A stretch of 64,000 bases of DNA, from contig MU863956.1 in NCBI GenBank assembly GCA_033296885.1, positions 108,005 to 172,004 on the forward strand, written 5' to 3'. The first letter of the stretch is position 1; every line of letters starts with the position of its first letter. Of the stretch, positions 31,801-43,877 are shown piece after piece. Source of the stretch: Triangularia verruculosa (taxonomy: Eukaryota > Ascomycota > Sordariomycetes > Sordariales > Podosporaceae). The position numbers and the translations under genes are program-made. Under the pieces are notes generated by a model. That model ran no database searches, was not told the DNA's origin, and worked only from the letters and a program-made list of their open reading frames with translations.

Positions 31801-34800
31801 CCAGGCAAAATGGAAAGTGACATTCCAAGTTCCGAGACGGCTCTGGTTTTTTGGTTCGTTCCATGTGCTTTTAAATTGCAGCCCTCGTGGCTTTTTGTTG
31901 GCACGTTGATTACGGAGTATTGTTTGTACCAAGGTACCGTCGACCTCGGTCGCTTTATCTCATCAACTCGAGCGACTTGGCACACACATAGCCTCTCCAA
32001 TCTCCATCCCCCAATTTATTACACACATACGACGACGAGAAACATTCCCAGACTTGTCAGGGCTCAACTTTGGGACGCCTTAGCCGCCGCCTATTGGGCC
32101 AACTGGCTCCTCGGGACTTGGATCCCCAACGGCCCGAGGGCAGGAGGGAACGGGGAGCCAGTCGCCAGCCCAAAAAGCTTTATGGCGTTGAAACCATTTG
32201 CAAAATGCCGTTATCTCATCTTCGACATGTTTGTGAAGACGGCACTGACAGACCTTTGTTTCGAATCGACCCGACACAACAGGCGTCCCTTGGATCTCCC
32301 TCGCCCCACCTTTTATGGATATCTGGGAAATCTTGGTCGATCGTGTTCATATCGGCGCCAGGATCCGAAAGCGGCTCAGGAGTTGGGCGATCACACCCAT
32401 GTGTCCAGTTGATTCAATTTTATTGTACAATTACCGCTCGGCTTGTTCTGGCATCGGACATCTGGCATCTGACATCTGGCATGCGATCTTGCGCGAACAG
32501 GTCTCGTGCCAGGTGCGGGGCTTGCTGAGCTGCCTGCAGCTTGGCTTGACTGTCGTTGGACATCCGGTAGCCGATACCCATCCATATGTCAACATCGTCT
32601 ACACTCTGATATGCGAGGCAGATGAGTGCCAATATCGATATGCATAAGGCTAGATCCTCCTGCCATGGAAGGAAAAGACCCTTGGTATTCAGCCTTTCCT
32701 ACCATTTATCGAACAGGTCCAAAGTTCCCGCAAAACACGCAAGCAAGCTGACCTGATCATATATTTGTCTCAAGCAGGCGGCTCGCAAGCTTCGGCATCT
32801 GCGCTTACCACTGTCTGCCCCAATGAAGTGTCCCGAGAGAGGCCTACCAGAGGGTTGGGCTATCGGCCAGACAGTGCCAGAAAACATCCCGACTGTCGAC
32901 AGCCACAAAAGCCTTCGTACCTCGCAGGTCCCCGAGGGGTCGGCGACGTTGATGCAAGCCCCACCGCCAGATGCCCGTCACTACCCACCCCACGCCCATT
33001 TGAATACCCGCACCCACTAATCAGACTTAAGAAACGGCATCTTGCATGATCTGCCTAGGGTGAGCCACCACGGTGGTGTGGGCAAGGAGAGTATCGAAGA
33101 ACTGGTGAAGTCATCGGGACTGGCCGACCAGCCATTCTCTGTCCTCATAGCTGCTGGAGCCCCTCAACCTGCTGCGCTGTCAGGGGGCGCAAAGAGTCGA
33201 CATACACACTGCTATGGGCAGACTGATCAGTGATCACATCTCACAATCTCAAATTTGCACGACCATGGCGCGGCGTGTCTCCGCAGGTTCAGCCCAGTCA
33301 AGTCAGGGTTTGTGGTCTCGCTCGGCCGGGAGATCCTCCCGCAAGGGGTCGACAATGTCGCCATCGTTTTCCGGGGATGCACTGGTCGTCGATCACTGGA
33401 CGCCTCCAATTGCCCGTGCGGCGCCGCTCATCTCTAGATCGGCCTCCCTTTGATGCGGCTGAGGCCTCATATCCTGTTCCCAACCCATTTACTGTATCAC
33501 CACGCATACATATGCACCTTGGACAGTGTCAGCTCGACCTTGGGGACGGCCTGTACCTGCATTCTTGTTCCGGAACCGACGTGAGACCTTGTTGTCTCGT
33601 GGTTTGTGGTCGTGATACTATGATCTCTGTCGCTTTGGAGACAAACTGGAAGCTAAAAGGACGATGGGCCTTTTCCCGGCCGACAGAAATCTTTCATGAG
33701 AGTTGCTGGCCACGTTCGCCGACCACAGTCACAGGATTGTGTGAAGCCATCTTCCGGCCTCACGGATAAGGGATGGAGCAGCATACTACCCCTCCTTTTC
33801 TTTTCTTTTTCCTTGCTTTTTCTCTTTTGGGAAAACACGACTAAAAACAGCTCCCGTCCTCGTTTCAACTGATACTTGGCTAGCGAAATCTTAGAGTCTG
33901 GTGCTGGCCAGATCGTGTTGTACTTGCACCTTTTGTGCTCGGCCTGCAGGACACAAGAAAGTAAGTGGTAGCTGAGGGATCCAATGAAGGCAATTACCAC
34001 AGGTACGACGACAGACGCTGTATCACCCTGCACAGGGACACTGATCCGGAGACATGCTGTTGTGGTAGATTGATACCCCTGTAGCTCCCTCTGCCGAATA
34101 TTTTCGGACTGGCAGCTGGACAGTTCATCCCAGTCCTGACAGTGTTCTATGGCCTCGTATCTGCGAGCAGGTGCGTCACTCTTCCGCGTTCAAGCAGCCA
34201 AGGCCGAGAGCTTTTGCTCTTTGGTGACCCCTGATTTGTTCCGGCCTGAGACTCGAGACGCAATATGTCCCGGCACTGTCGAGCCCGGAGGTTTCCTTTC
34301 CTTGTGTTGCTTCCGCTCCTATTTATGAGGCAGGACGGAGGGCCATCCTAGGCGCAAAAAGAAAACCAGAGAAGAAAATAATTGGACATGAGGTTTGAGA
34401 GCGAAGGCAAGATAGCTGGAGCGTCTCAATGTGCTCTGCTAGAGGCGGCTTTTTGTGCGTGTCGGATATCTGACCTCGACTCCACGTGTTGTTGGTCCCC
34501 GACCACGCCTCCCTCGGCTCCGTCAGGTACGGATATCAGTTATGGAAACCAAGGTTCGTCATCCGTTACTATTTGGGTCAACTAAAGTGTGTGTTGTTAG
34601 GTACAACATCATCACATCTCACATCGTCAGGACTCGGCTGAATTGACATACCACAAAATAGTTGCATCCGAGGACGGTGACCTGTCACTAGTCACAGGAA
34701 TGGTGACACTCGCACAAACACCTAGTTTCTGAGGGAAATCTTTCACGATGAGGATACCTACCCGTGCTTGGCCTATAATTATGCCGGGATTCTAATATCG

Positions 34801-36655
34801 GACTGATTGGCAGCATGTACAATAGATATTGCTCCATAAACCAATTGCAGGAGACAGAAGAGACAGATAATAGCTTCGACGGGCTAGGTGCTTTCAGTCT
34901 ATAGCCTGGCAACACACGGCCACTTGGCGTTGGCCCCAAACACAGAGGTTACCAACTGGTGGGTAGAGTGAAGGATTCGGGAGTATGCTTATGATGTGAT
35001 GGTGAGGAAGGCCTTAAGTAGGAATGCTGTAGCTAAATGAATGAGGGAGTGAGATTCGGATAGAACATATACCTCTGAATCCAAGAAACAACAAGATTTC
35101 CGTTCGAGATCGCCGAAGACAGGACTTTCTTTTGCTGGTACATATTTACGTATCTGTGGCCATAGGGACTCCACAAACCCACGTTTTTTCACCTCAGTTA
35201 CAAGCCATTCATGGGCTAAGTGCGTCCGATATCTAATCTGCCAAGCTGAAACGTCACTCTACCTATCGAGACTCCCAACCTGTAACCAGAACGGGGCACA
35301 GCAGCCAGTTTTCGGCGTAATTCGCCCCATGAAACCGATGTTGAGGAGACGGGAGGAACATGAACACATGGTTACTGTCACGGTGACTACTAGGCATCTG
35401 GCTCTCCCAAGTACTGAGCGGAACCATAACAGCTTCGCGACTGAATTCGGAGAGAGAGAGGGCGTACAATATAGGTTCAAAAATGGCTCAAGTAAGGTGA
35501 CACACTGTCGGTTGCAGGTAAGCATCAACTTTGAGTTGGAGGTTATTCAGCCTAGGATGAGTTATGACGAAAGCCTTTCCGCTTTCTCAGTACAGGCCGT
35601 AAGGTGATTTCCCTACCTCTGCTTTTCACACCTTCAGATGATTCTCTACCGCCCAATATCTGTGTTTTGATGTCTTTTTACTAGTAGCCACGGCAACCCT
35701 TTGTCCGCTTTAAGGGAGGATGATTTACAATGTTGGTGCAGTCATTGATTTACTCGACCGAATTGCACAACTAGGAACCAATATTACCCAACACATCTTG
35801 GAGTTAATGTCATCAATGCGGAGTAATAAGAGCCATCCTAGGTATCCTTACTGTCCTTGAAAGGTCAGTCAGTACCCAGCGGTCGGCTGATTTCCGCTTG
35901 TTAAAGGTCTGTATTCAAAGGTAAGTTTTAACTACCTGAAGCATCGATCGAAGCTGCCCGTGTCTAAAGGGAAATATCAATAGCCCATGTTAGTCCACTG
36001 AAGTTTTTTTTTTCACTATTCATGCTTGCAATATCATGTCTTGCTGACAGTTCTTCTTAGAATGTTCCTAGGCTCTAATATGGCAGCCCCTTATAGGTAT
36101 GCAGCGTACCTGTCAACATTTGTCTCAACCCCCTTTCTACTTGTCTACTTCGAGATGTTAACTTATTCTCCTATCAATAGTCCAGCCTGTTTAAATGTTG
36201 AGGTTGGAAGAGAATCAAACTCCAAAGTCCGCAAAAGAACAGACTCATCATATTGACAAACTTCTGATCATTACGCTGATATGATACACACTCTGGTCTG
36301 ACCGTCTGACCGTCCAAGTACAAAGCTACTGTATCAGCGTCCAAGGGAGAGAGAAAAGATTCATCTGGCTTCCCATAAGTCGTCTTTCCATCGATTTAGG
36401 GTCCCCTTTCAGCGATTCATTTTCACAACATTCGCAGCGCCTTGACTGTTGGGATTCCATGTTGACCGTGACATGCCCCCCGAATTTGGTTCTCATTGAG
36501 CTACGGACTCAGAATCAACCCATACGAGAAAGGTGTTGATGCTTTTAATAAATATGGCACCCGGAATCCAGATAGGTTTATCAAGAAACCCTAGAAAAAG
36601 AGAAAAAGAGCGAAAAAGAAGATTTCTAGGTCAAAGAGGCAAAACAAGAATACTT
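28878..36655. other. 7.8-kb stretch without a convincing protein gene
   Basis: Upstream of the bHLH gene and downstream of the tRNA. Open frames are at most about 200 codons, overlap on both strands, have no domains and often start with non-ATG codons. Short tandem duplications occur at about 31084-31114 and 32456-32481. It may be an extended promoter with a long leader, non-coding RNA, or degenerate repeats; nothing more can be read. Confidence 0.5.
36641..36644 (-). terminator. Pol III terminator candidate for tRNA-Ala
   Basis: TTTT on the minus strand 12 nt beyond the tRNA 3' end, with further T-runs down to about 36590. Confidence 0.5.
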
Positions 36656-36761
36656 TGGACGAGCTGGGAATCGAACCCAGGACCTTTCGCATACGAGATA
36701 TTTGATACTATGATCAAGTCAAGATGCTAAGCGAACGCTCTACCAACTGAGCCACACGCCC
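36656..36761 (-). tRNA. tRNA-Ala(AGC) with a 33-nt intron
   Basis: The minus strand folds as a complete tRNA. The acceptor arm GGGCGTG pairs with CTCGTCC with one U-U opposition at position 6, as I recall from fungal tRNA-Ala. The A-box region is TGGCTCAGTTGG, and the anticodon stem TTCGC/GCGAA encloses loop TTAGCAT with anticodon AGC. The T arm is CTGGG-TTCGATT-CCCAG. The mature RNA is 73 nt with discriminator A. The intron, 36692-36724, sits one base 3' of the anticodon, the canonical eukaryotic place. Confidence 0.95.
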
Positions 36762-37346
36762 TCTGTGTGTGTTTGGTGATATTGTGTGGTGGTGGAGTCG
36801 GAATTAGGGTTTGAGTAAGAGTGGAAGTGAGCCGATAACATCCGTGTCGGCCCTGGTGGGGGTGGGGAACCATGGATCCGCAGGACGAAGGGATGCCGAC
36901 ACGGACTTGCGGAAGGAGACGGAATAGACGTTGACAAAACCGTATAGCGGAGATGATTGGAATCGGAATGCTGGATGGGACGGAATCCGCTGAGATGGTA
37001 TGCAGCTTGGGAAGTTGGTCAGTGGTTGGTGGCGAGGTCAAGAAGTTCACTTGAGGTGGGATGATGGCAGTGTGTACGATAAGATATCAGATAAGGTTTA
37101 TCGCAATGGGACCAAAAGAGAGGGTTAGGGTTGTAAGAGGCTCTTGCCCGTACGCGCTAACCCTATGCAGCTAAATCGTAGATTTGTGGCCCAGACATCC
37201 CGCATCCTTGCACCTTTGCTGGGTGTTGAAGAAATTTTGTCCCAGCGCTTTCGAAAACTTCACCATCCGTCTATCACACACAGTTCCGCCACCACACCTT
37301 TTCCACACAAGGCCAGTTACGCGGTATCATCCTCAATCCTCTCAAA
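36762..37346. other. Intergenic region between tRNA and RRM gene
   Basis: Contains the 5' flank of the tRNA and the leader of the RRM gene. An AACCCTA-type word near 37158 precedes the latter. No gene seen. Confidence 0.5.
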
Positions 37347-38473
37347 ATGTAAGTATACTGAAGACGGTTGGCGCATCCTTGGTTTCTTGCATATGCTAAC
37401 CCACCGTCTGCTAGGCAATCTCTTCGCCGTGCCGCTGTGCGATCTGCCCTTTCGGCCTCCAGGGCCGTTTCGGTCAAGATCACCTCCGCTCCATTTGCTT
37501 CCTCCATCGTCAGAGCCGCTACAGTTTCCAAAACTGTTCCCGTACAAGCCGTGCGGTGGTACTCCCAGGAGCCCACTTCGCAAGACCCATTGTCGCAGGA
37601 CATCACCGAGGAGGCCCACGAGGCCGAGGAGAGCATCACAGAGCAAATCCAGGAAGAGCGCCAGCCTAAGAACTTTGACAGTATGTCGAGACCCGCACAC
37701 CGTGGTTGTGTGCGAATGTAATGCTGATATCGTCCAACAGAGTCCAGAGCCATCTTTGTTCGCAACATCGTCTTCGAGGTCAACGAGCAACATCTCAAGG
37801 AGGCTTTCGAGACTTATGGCGAGATCGAGGATACCTTCGTTGCCCGCGACCCCCGTGGCATGAGCAGAGGGTAAGCTTTGCAATGGTCGAAGGTGTATGA
37901 GAAGAAGACATGCTAACACACCGTTTTCCCAGCTACGGATTTGTAACCTTCAAGGATATTTCTGCGGTCAGCGCTGCGTGCGCCGCTGTCAACGGTTCTT
38001 TCTGGCATGGACGTCGGGTAACCTGCATTCCTCGCAGGGAGGAGGAGCCCCGCCCTGCCCGCCAGAACCAGGCGAAGTCTCTTGTCGAGCCAACTAGACA
38101 GCTCTTTGTCGGCAACATTCCCTATGAGACCACTGACGCCGAGCTCAACAACCTCTTTGCTGGTCTCTCCAACGTCACCGATATCCGCATTGCCGTCGAC
38201 CGCACGACTGGCTGGCCTCGTGGTTTTGCCCACGTCGATTTCACCGACGTTCCTTCGGCCGAGGCTGCGAAGGAGAAGCTCGTCACCTGCGAGCTTGGTG
38301 GTAGACAACTGCGCGTTGACTTTGCTACGGGATACGGAAAGGGTGAGCGCCCCAACGGCCCCAGGAGAAATGACCGTAACAACCGCAACGACCGCAACAA
38401 CCGCAACGATCGCAACGATCGCAACGACCGCAACGACCGCAACAACTGGAACGAGAGCTTCTCCAGAGATTAG
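37347..38473 (+). CDS. Two-RRM RNA-binding protein with mitochondrial-type N-terminus
   Basis: Exons 37347-37348, 37415-37680, 37741-37870 and 37933-38473 with introns of 66, 60 and 62 bp. The first intron cuts the start codon itself: AT | G. The product (312 residues) begins MQSLRRAAVRSALSASRAVS, an Arg/Ser/Ala-rich, acid-poor presequence ending near RWYSQE, so import into mitochondria is likely. RRM1 has RNP2 IFVRNI and RNP1 YGFVTF; RRM2 has LFVGNI and RGFAHVDF. The C-terminus is a tandem Asn/Arg/Asp tail made by a 9-bp repeat. Role: binding of single-stranded RNA, probably in mitochondrial RNA metabolism; the exact process cannot be read from sequence. It lies on the same strand as PEX5, 736 bp upstream of it. 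Confidence 0.87.
38367..38446 (+). repeat. 9-bp coding minisatellite (Asn-Asp/Asn-Arg tail)
   Basis: Repeated units of the type AACGACCGC / AACAACCGC encode a string of N-D-R and N-N-R triplets at the C-terminus of the RRM protein. Near-identical unit sequences suggest recent expansion and length polymorphism. Confidence 0.85.
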
Positions 38474-39209
38474 GATGCGCAACCCGGCTTTTGTTGGTGA
38501 CGACTCAAATACCCCTTTCCATTTCCGCTCTAGATGACGAGCGGTGGTTTCATTCTTGTCGTGGACGGTGGGAGGTAGCCGAAACTGTGTAAAATACCAT
38601 GATTTGTGTTCATACTGAGATGATGTCCTGTATACCGAACTGGCGGGTTTAGAATGTATGATTATGTGTGTAGCAACAATGAGCTCTCTCCATGCCTTCT
38701 GCTTACGGCCTCGAGTCTGTCTTTGTCAACGTGAAGCCATGCAGGCACAATGTCGGCTGGCGCAAAGTGGGTCCTGGCTTGGAGGATGGAACCTGGAAGC
38801 TTAGCAATCCCAGTGGGCGGGACGCCGGGACCCTCCAGCAGCTGCCTCGGCACATGCTATTCGTTGCCCGTCAGTGGCGGGGGAACGTCGACTCGGTCCG
38901 GGGGACAACAAACAGACGTACAACGCAGCATGTTTTTCTAGAGTATTAATTCGCTAGGCGTGAGACCAGCTGAAGCCGTCGATATCTTCTTCAGCAGACT
39001 CATCAACTAATTTACCTTATCGCTCTGCGTCTCAGGCAGAGTTGGGCCTCATTCTTGCTTACCTCGACGCACATTAGCGGTGCCAGGCCTGAAGTTCAAG
39101 CCCCGCCACCCGCTTCGGCTCTCCTTTTCCTCCCATCTGATCGGCCCCCTTATTGCGTTCGCCGACCTCGACCGCCTTTGCGTTTTCCTCACACTTCACA
39201 GCCGCAACT
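38474..39209. other. Intergenic region
   Basis: 3' flank of the RRM gene and promoter of PEX5, with a C/T-rich leader just before 39210. No gene seen. Confidence 0.55.
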
Positions 39210-41209
39210 ATGTCGTTTCTTGGTGGTGCCGAATGCTCAACGGCGGGCAATCCGCTCAGCCAATTTACCAAACATGTTGGGGACGACAAGAGCCTGCAGC
39301 ATGACAGACTCGTTGGCAGAGGGCCGGCCAATTCCGTGGGCGGCTTCCGGAGCGTTGGCCGCAACACCCCTCAAGATGAGGTAGGCAAGAATCGAGAAAT
39401 AATTGGTCTTACTGGGATGATGCTAACTGACATACTGAGCAGATGATGAATGGCTTCCTCCACCAAAATGCCACTCTTCCTGATATGCCCCTCGAGCAGC
39501 AGCAGGGTCCCATGGCCCACGCCCATCTCGATCACCTTCGCGCGCAATCTGCATCACCTCTCTCGCCATCATGGGCTCCCGATACGCAAGCCGCAATGGA
39601 GGCTGCCTTCAACGCGCCTCCTGGCACCCACTTCAGTGCCGACGAATTTACCAAATTCCAACACATGAACCCCTCGGCCGCCGTGTCGCATGCCCCGGCG
39701 ATGCCCGGCGCCAGCGCCAGCATGCAGCGCCCTATGATGATGGGTGGTGGCATGAGTTACGGCATGATGCAGCGCCCTATGTACCAGCCCATGTTTGGTG
39801 CTCAAATGCACATGGCCCACCAGCCTCTCCAGCAGCACCAACAACCCGTGGCTGAGGGCAAGGGAAAAGAAAAGGTTGTGGAGCTGGATGAGAGCAAATG
39901 GGAGGAACAGTTCAAGCAGATGGAGCTTCACGATCGTCAACAGCAAGAAAAGCACGAGGCCTTGGCGATGGAACCTGAACTGGAAAAGATGGACGAGAAG
40001 CTGTTGCACTCCGAGACTGGCTATGGCGACCTGGAATCGATATGGCGTGGAATTCAAGCAGAGAAGGCCCATCTGGATGATCTGGACGATATTGAGGATT
40101 TCTCCAAGTTCGACAGTTCCAACTTTGGCGGGGACAACCTCAACGACTGGGGGCTGAACAACCGACTTGGTGCCGACCCCATTGTGCAGGATTACCTCTT
40201 TGAAGACGAAAATATCTTTGACAACACCACAAACCCATTCGAGGAGGGCATCCGGATCATGAACGAAGGAGGAAACCTCTCCTTGGCTGCTCTCGCCTTT
40301 GAGGCGGCCGCTCAAAAGGAACCCGAACACGTCGAAGCCTGGGTCTACCTCGGCCATGTGCAGGCCCAAAACGAAAAGGAGGAAGCCGCCATCCGCGCTT
40401 TGGAGCAAGCCATGAAGCTTGACCCCAACAACCTTGCCGCTTTGATGGGCCTGGCTGTCTCGTACACCAACGAAGGCTATGATAGCACCGCCTACCGCAC
40501 CCTCGAAAGGTGGCTCAGCGTCAAATACCCCCAAGTGATCGCCCCACAGGATCTCTCATCCGCCGCTGAAATTGGCTTCACCGACCGCGCCCAGCTGCAT
40601 GATCGTGTCACCAGCCTCTTCCTTGAATCAGCCCGTCTGGCTCCCGACGGAGATCACATGGACCCCGACGTCCAGGTTGGCCTCGGCGTCTTGTTCTATG
40701 GCGCCGAGGAGTACGACAAGGCCGTCGACTGCTTCCAGGCGGCACTCCACAGCTCCGAGATGGGCACGTCTAACCAGCGGGAGCAGATCCATCTCCTGTG
40801 GAACCGTCTCGGCGCCACGCTCGCCAACTCGGGCCGGTCAGAGGAGGCCATTGCGGCGTACGAGAAGGCGCTGTCGATCAACCCCAACTTTGTCAGGGCG
40901 AGGTATAATCTGGGCGTGTCGTGCATCAACATTGGCTGCCACGCCGAGGCGGCGGGTCACTTGCTCGCCGCGCTGGATATGCACAAGTCGGTCGAGAAGA
41001 GCGGGAGGGAAAAGGCGAGGGAGCTGCTCGGCGGCGGCAGCGGGCCGGACACGGACGCGAGGATTGATGCCATGACCACGCAGAACAGGAGCACGACGCT
41101 GTATGACACTCTGAGGAGAGTCTTCACGCAGATGGGGCGGCGGGACCTGGCTGAGAAAGTCGTGGTCGGTGTTGATCCTGAGATCTTCAAAGGAGAGTTT
41201 GACTTTTGA
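39210..41209 (+). CDS. pex5: Peroxin 5, peroxisomal targeting signal 1 receptor
   Basis: Exons 39210-39380 and 39443-41209 with a 62-bp intron give 645 residues. The N-terminus MSFLGGAECSTAGNPLSQFT carries the conserved cysteine near position 8 that is ubiquitinated for receptor recycling. A long flexible region follows with diaromatic WxxxF-type Pex14/Pex13-binding motifs (WEEQF near 210-214, and aromatic repeats around 100-130). The C-terminal half has tetratricopeptide repeats (for example AWVYLGHVQAQNEKEEAAIR; WNRLGATLANSGRSEEAIAA; RARYNLGVSCINIGCHAEAA) that form the pocket for the SKL-type signal. The protein shuttles between cytosol and peroxisome membrane. Length and order match the fungal family closely. 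Confidence 0.97.
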
Positions 41210-41771
41210 CGGGGACGGTGACAGCAGCAGTCAGAGTGTTGAGAAAGGAGGACTGTGGCACTTGACTGGTGGGAAGGGGGTCGTTTGGGAGATGCCATTT
41301 GTTGTGTGAAAGTAGCTGTTGAGGGTTTCTTTTGTCTGGGTTGCACCTACGAAGCTCTCCTAACCCGAAAACGGGCAAGGGTTTTTGGCTATTTCTGGGA
41401 AGGGAAGGGGAGGGAATGAGGAAGGCATGGCAATTAGTAGTCAGCATTTTCATGGCAGTACCGTGGCATATACACAGTAGCTGGTAACAGTAGGTGGAGC
41501 GCTCATTGCTTTGATCGGGGAAAGTGCATAGAGAAAGAAATAGCGAATTATATACATGATCAGCCACACCAAGGTCATCATCATTGGCCCAATTCGGATT
41601 TGGATACATTCATTTATTATTGTTGCTTGTCTCTCACCACTCTCTCCGTCGCTTCCACATAAAGAGCCCACTTTCCAAGCGCGCTGATACAAAACGGCAT
41701 AACATACCTACTCCATACCTCCCAACAGAGCCCTGGGTATCATGAACTTCTCCAAGGAGAGTAAAAGTCCC
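41210..41771. other. Intergenic region between convergent genes
   Basis: 3' flanks of PEX5 and REX1. Nothing else seen. Confidence 0.6.
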
Positions 41772-43877
41772 TTATTTAACAGCCAAGAACCCAACACCGG
41801 CCCTTGCAACCTTGACAGCCTTCCTCAGCGCGTCCTCCTCCTCCGACGTCCACTTCACACTCAGCTGATCCCACTTGGAGCCTGGTGTGTTGTACTCCTT
41901 TTTGAACTGGGAATGCATGCTTTGCAATCTACTCATCTCCCTTGGGTCGCCCGTCCCGCTCACCACCATGAAAAGCGTACAAGGCGGCAGCGCAGCGTGG
42001 ATCCTCTGGAGACGTTGAGAAAGCGCATCTAGACACTCCTTCAATGACGACGCCCCATTCTTGTCGGCGCCTGCATTTTTATCCGTCTTCTCGTCAACAG
42101 TTGTGCCGGGCCGATTCCTATTCGCCCACCCCTGAAGGAACTCCAGTTCTCTCATCCTCGCCCACACAAAGTCGACGCCCCCACCGGGAACTTCTAATCC
42201 GTCAGGATCACCCTTGACTGCGCGGATAATGCCAGCTTCGACTTCCGCGTCGGACTTGCAGGGGATGGTTACCGTGGCGGCGTTGCAGGCACTTCTAGAC
42301 ATGTCGCCCCATTCGACAGCTGCGCTGGTCTTTCCTACATGGAGACCGCCGGTTGCTTCGGGCCCGGCTGTGGCACGGTAGGCTGTTCCTGCGCGGGCGA
42401 GACGTCTGAACAGGTTTTCCCCCTGAGAGTCGCCGGTTGCCCAAGCTTTGCCCTTTTCGCACTTCTTTTTGACGAGGTCCAGGCAAGTTTTGGCGTCTTC
42501 AACGCTATCGTGTCCGTTGATGGTGCCGCCACCTTTTTGAACCTCGCGATTGAGATGGCGCTGGGCGAGGTACTTGAGTGAGTTCTTGAGCGGTGGACCA
42601 CGGGCATGCGGAAAAAGCATTGCCGTGTCGACAATGAAGGGGTGTGACAGTCGAAGGGCTTTGAGATCCGACTCCAACGAGTGGCCTAGCAAGATTGTGC
42701 GAGGGTGCAAAAGGTCGAGCAGTTTGGCCTGAATGTCGCCGAGGGTAGTGGTAACAGGATCGAGCATCTCCTTGGTAATGCCCGAATACTGGGTTACATA
42801 GTCGGTGATGGGCTTATCGGGCTTGACCAGCTCGTCAAGGACTGTATCGCCGCCCCAAGACAACAGACTGATTCTTGTGAGAGCAAGCTCGCTAGGCCCG
42901 GTCAAGCACATTTCGCAGTCAATGGCGAGTACTTCTCGTCCAGCTGTGATACTTCCCTGTTGGATTTCGCTCTCGGGAACATCTCCATCTTCGAGCTTGC
43001 TGACTCTGGTGTGTACCCACCCTACCGGATCTTTGAAGGACTCCCTGCGCTCTCCTTCCGGGAGCATCGCCGGATGTGTTGGGAACCCATTCTCCAGTAG
43101 CTCTTCTGGTGTAGCTAGAAACTCAGTAATTCTGGTTCTGATGTCCCTATGAGAGTCTGTTCCGGTCTTGTCCTTCGCTTTGTCTTTACCCTTGGTTAGG
43201 GGAGCCGTGAGCATCGTGGTTAATGGCGAATGTAATCTTCCATACTTGTCATCCCCTGGTGCCTTGACAGGCCAGAGATGCGGGAACATGTCTGCAAAAG
43301 GTTGCACGGACGGCTGCAAAGCTTCCTTGTCGAGCGGTCGGGGATAGAAATGATCCGGAGAACTGCCATCGCCGAGCTGCTTGATCGCTTGATCGAGCGT
43401 AGGTGTCTCATACTTGGAAAAGTCGACATCAGCCTTGAACATGGCCTCCTCAAGACCGGGCACCATGATGACAACGACCTTTCTGAACTCTGGGCGATGC
43501 GAGACGGAAATCCATTGTGGCGCAGGGCCATCGGCGAAAAGGTACAGAATCAAATCGCGGAACTGTGAAAGGTTGACTTTGGACTGCAGCCTCGATTTCT
43601 CCGAGAATTGAAGGGCCGGATACCGAGCCGAATTAGCAGTAGGGATTTTCTTGTGCTTCTTTACCGGTCGACCGCGCTCAATAGTTTGCCAGCCGTCATC
43701 ATCATCAGCATCATGAGGACCAGAACGCTTGAGGCTCCCGGATGAAGATTTTCCTTCAGAGTCGCTCCGAATCATAGGGGGCGCGACAGGCTCTGCATCG
43801 TCGATCAGTGGTAGGTTGGCGGTAGCCAAGGCGCTAGCAACTCCGCGGTTCACCGTGTTATTCTTCTTTTTCCCCAT
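41772..43877 (-). CDS. rex1: RNA exonuclease Rex1-type (DEDDh 3'-5' exoribonuclease)
   Basis: Single-exon, 701 residues from the ATG at 43875-43877 (MGKKKNNTV). The open frame extends 77 codons upstream, but that part is unlike the family and the downstream ATG is followed by a basic N-terminus. The exonuclease domain (about 315-480) has the DEDD signature: AIDCEMC (D320, E322), GHSLESDLKAL, and NGHDSVEDAKTCLDLV with the His of the DEDDh class. ELVKPDKPITDYVTQYSGIT is typical of the Rex1/Rnh70 group, which trims 3' ends of 5S rRNA, 5.8S rRNA and tRNA precursors in the nucleus. An extended C-terminal region follows the domain. Convergent with PEX5 and divergent from the Mis18-like gene (434 bp between start codons). 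Confidence 0.93.
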   Translation of the reverse strand: MGKKKNNTVNRGVASALATANLPLIDDAEPVAPPMIRSDSEGKSSSGSLKRSGPHDADDDDGWQTIERGRPVKKHKKIPTANSARYPALQFSEKSRLQSKVNLSQFRDLILYLFADGPAPQWISVSHRPEFRKVVVIMVPGLEEAMFKADVDFSKYETPTLDQAIKQLGDGSSPDHFYPRPLDKEALQPSVQPFADMFPHLWPVKAPGDDKYGRLHSPLTTMLTAPLTKGKDKAKDKTGTDSHRDIRTRITEFLATPEELLENGFPTHPAMLPEGERRESFKDPVGWVHTRVSKLEDGDVPESEIQQGSITAGREVLAIDCEMCLTGPSELALTRISLLSWGGDTVLDELVKPDKPITDYVTQYSGITKEMLDPVTTTLGDIQAKLLDLLHPRTILLGHSLESDLKALRLSHPFIVDTAMLFPHARGPPLKNSLKYLAQRHLNREVQKGGGTINGHDSVEDAKTCLDLVKKKCEKGKAWATGDSQGENLFRRLARAGTAYRATAGPEATGGLHVGKTSAAVEWGDMSRSACNAATVTIPCKSDAEVEAGIIRAVKGDPDGLEVPGGGVDFVWARMRELEFLQGWANRNRPGTTVDEKTDKNAGADKNGASSLKECLDALSQRLQRIHAALPPCTLFMVVSGTGDPREMSRLQSMHSQFKKEYNTPGSKWDQLSVKWTSEEEDALRKAVKVARAGVGFLAVK

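Noticed and set aside
31810..32412. 200-codon plus-strand frame
   Set aside because: No domain, overlapping frames in both other phases, composition like random sequence of this base content.
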